A stretch of 16,171 bases of DNA from an uncultured Eudoraea sp. (GTDB lineage: Bacteria; Bacteroidota; Bacteroidia; Flavobacteriales; Flavobacteriaceae): NCBI GenBank assembly GCA_905479615.1, contig CAJQNH010000035.1, forward strand, positions 1 to 16,171, given 5' to 3'. A program made the position numbers and the translations under genes. A model generated the notes under the pieces. The model made no database searches. It saw only the letters and a program-made list of their open reading frames with translations, and was not told where the DNA came from. Below, piece after piece: positions 15,998-16,171 of this stretch. Each line of letters starts with the position of its first letter. Position 1 is the first letter of the stretch.

Positions 15998-16072
15998 GGG
16001 CTCTTAGCTCAGTTGGTTCAGAGCACCTGCCTTACAAGCAGGGGGTCACTGGTTCGAATCCAGTAGGGCCCA
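15998..16072 (+). tRNA. tRNA-Val (anticodon UAC)
   Basis: A full cloverleaf of 75 bases. The acceptor stem GGGCTCT (15998-16004) pairs with AGGGCCC (16065-16071) with one G-U. The D arm contains AGCTCAGTTGGTTCAGAGC. The anticodon stem CCTGC/GCAGG (16026-16030, 16038-16042) encloses the loop CTTACAA with anticodon TAC at 16033-16035. The T stem ACTGG/CCAGT surrounds TTCGAAT. The discriminator is A16072 and the CCA end is not encoded (ACAT follows). It reads GUA and probably other valine codons. Confidence 0.97.
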
Positions 16073-16084
16073 CATCAAGCAGAT

Positions 16085-16113
16085 AACCTGCGCCAAATGG
16101 CGCAGGTTTTTTT
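16085..16113 (+). terminator. Strong intrinsic terminator after tRNA-Val
   Basis: AACCTGCGCC (16085-16094) and GGCGCAGGTT (16099-16108) form a perfect 10-bp GC-rich stem with the loop AAAT, followed directly by an unbroken T run to 16113. It ends the tRNA transcript, and possibly any folC read-through. Confidence 0.93.
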
Positions 16114-16158
16114 ATTCCCGGCATAAAGCCAAACTCGCTTGAGCTTTTGTTAGGGAAT

Positions 16159-16171
16159 AAAAAAAAGCAGG
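16159..16171 (-). terminator. Possible partial terminator of a minus-strand gene beyond the edge
   Basis: Read on the minus strand the last bases are CCTGC followed by eight T, which is what the right arm and U-tract of an intrinsic terminator look like. The left arm would lie outside the window, so this cannot be confirmed here. Confidence 0.35.

Noticed and set aside
1..16171. Search for mobile elements, CRISPR arrays, defence islands, secretion systems or biosynthetic clusters
   Set aside because: No transposase, integrase, direct-repeat array, terminal inverted repeats of insertion type or unfamiliar gene cluster was found. Every sizeable gene belongs to a known core family.

Overview
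The window reads as ordinary chromosome of a member of the Bacteroidota, most likely the family Flavobacteriaceae. The grounds are AT-rich sequence, weak or absent Shine-Dalgarno sites, several matches to the Bacteroidota -7 promoter element TAnnTTTG, and protein types and gene order familiar from flavobacteria: exbB-exbD-tonB-folC, and an amino acid dehydrogenase next to NhaD. I see no phage, insertion sequence, CRISPR array, toxin-antitoxin pair or defence system, and no new multi-gene system. The window looks like core metabolism and envelope energetics with some local oddities.

Layout from left to right. Positions 136-2266 (+) are a two-gene sugar-use unit: an FHS-type MFS sugar transporter and, one base later, a ROK-family sugar kinase. 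The kinase lacks the usual ROK zinc motif. Positions 2326-8305 (-) are the glutamate synthase operon gltB-gltD, convergent with the sugar unit across a short gap holding an inverted repeat. Positions 8306-8631 form a 326-base noncoding stretch upstream of gltB with interleaved inverted repeats. An acyl-CoA dehydrogenase (-) follows at 8632-9774. A divergent promoter region separates it from a Glu/Leu/Phe/Val-type dehydrogenase (10071-11303, +) and a NhaD Na+/H+ antiporter (11315 onward, +). The antiporter is broken by a one-base frameshift near 12486, and its last 65 or so residues lie in another frame up to 12681. Positions 12731-14721 (+) encode ExbB, ExbD and a TonB/TolA-like transducer, followed closely by folC (14727-15938, +). 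A tRNA-Val(UAC) gene with a canonical Bacteroidota promoter and a strong intrinsic terminator lies at 15998-16113. The right edge may hold the U-tract of a terminator serving a minus-strand gene outside the window.

Functionally, the centre is about glutamate and amino-group metabolism. GOGAT makes glutamate from glutamine and 2-oxoglutarate, and the amino acid dehydrogenase interconverts amino acids and 2-oxo acids with release or capture of ammonium. NhaD exports sodium at the expense of the proton gradient. The ExbBD-TonB unit uses that gradient to energise outer-membrane transport or maintain the envelope. FolC makes folate polyglutamates from glutamate. These links are inferred from family knowledge and gene order; nothing here proves coordinated regulation.
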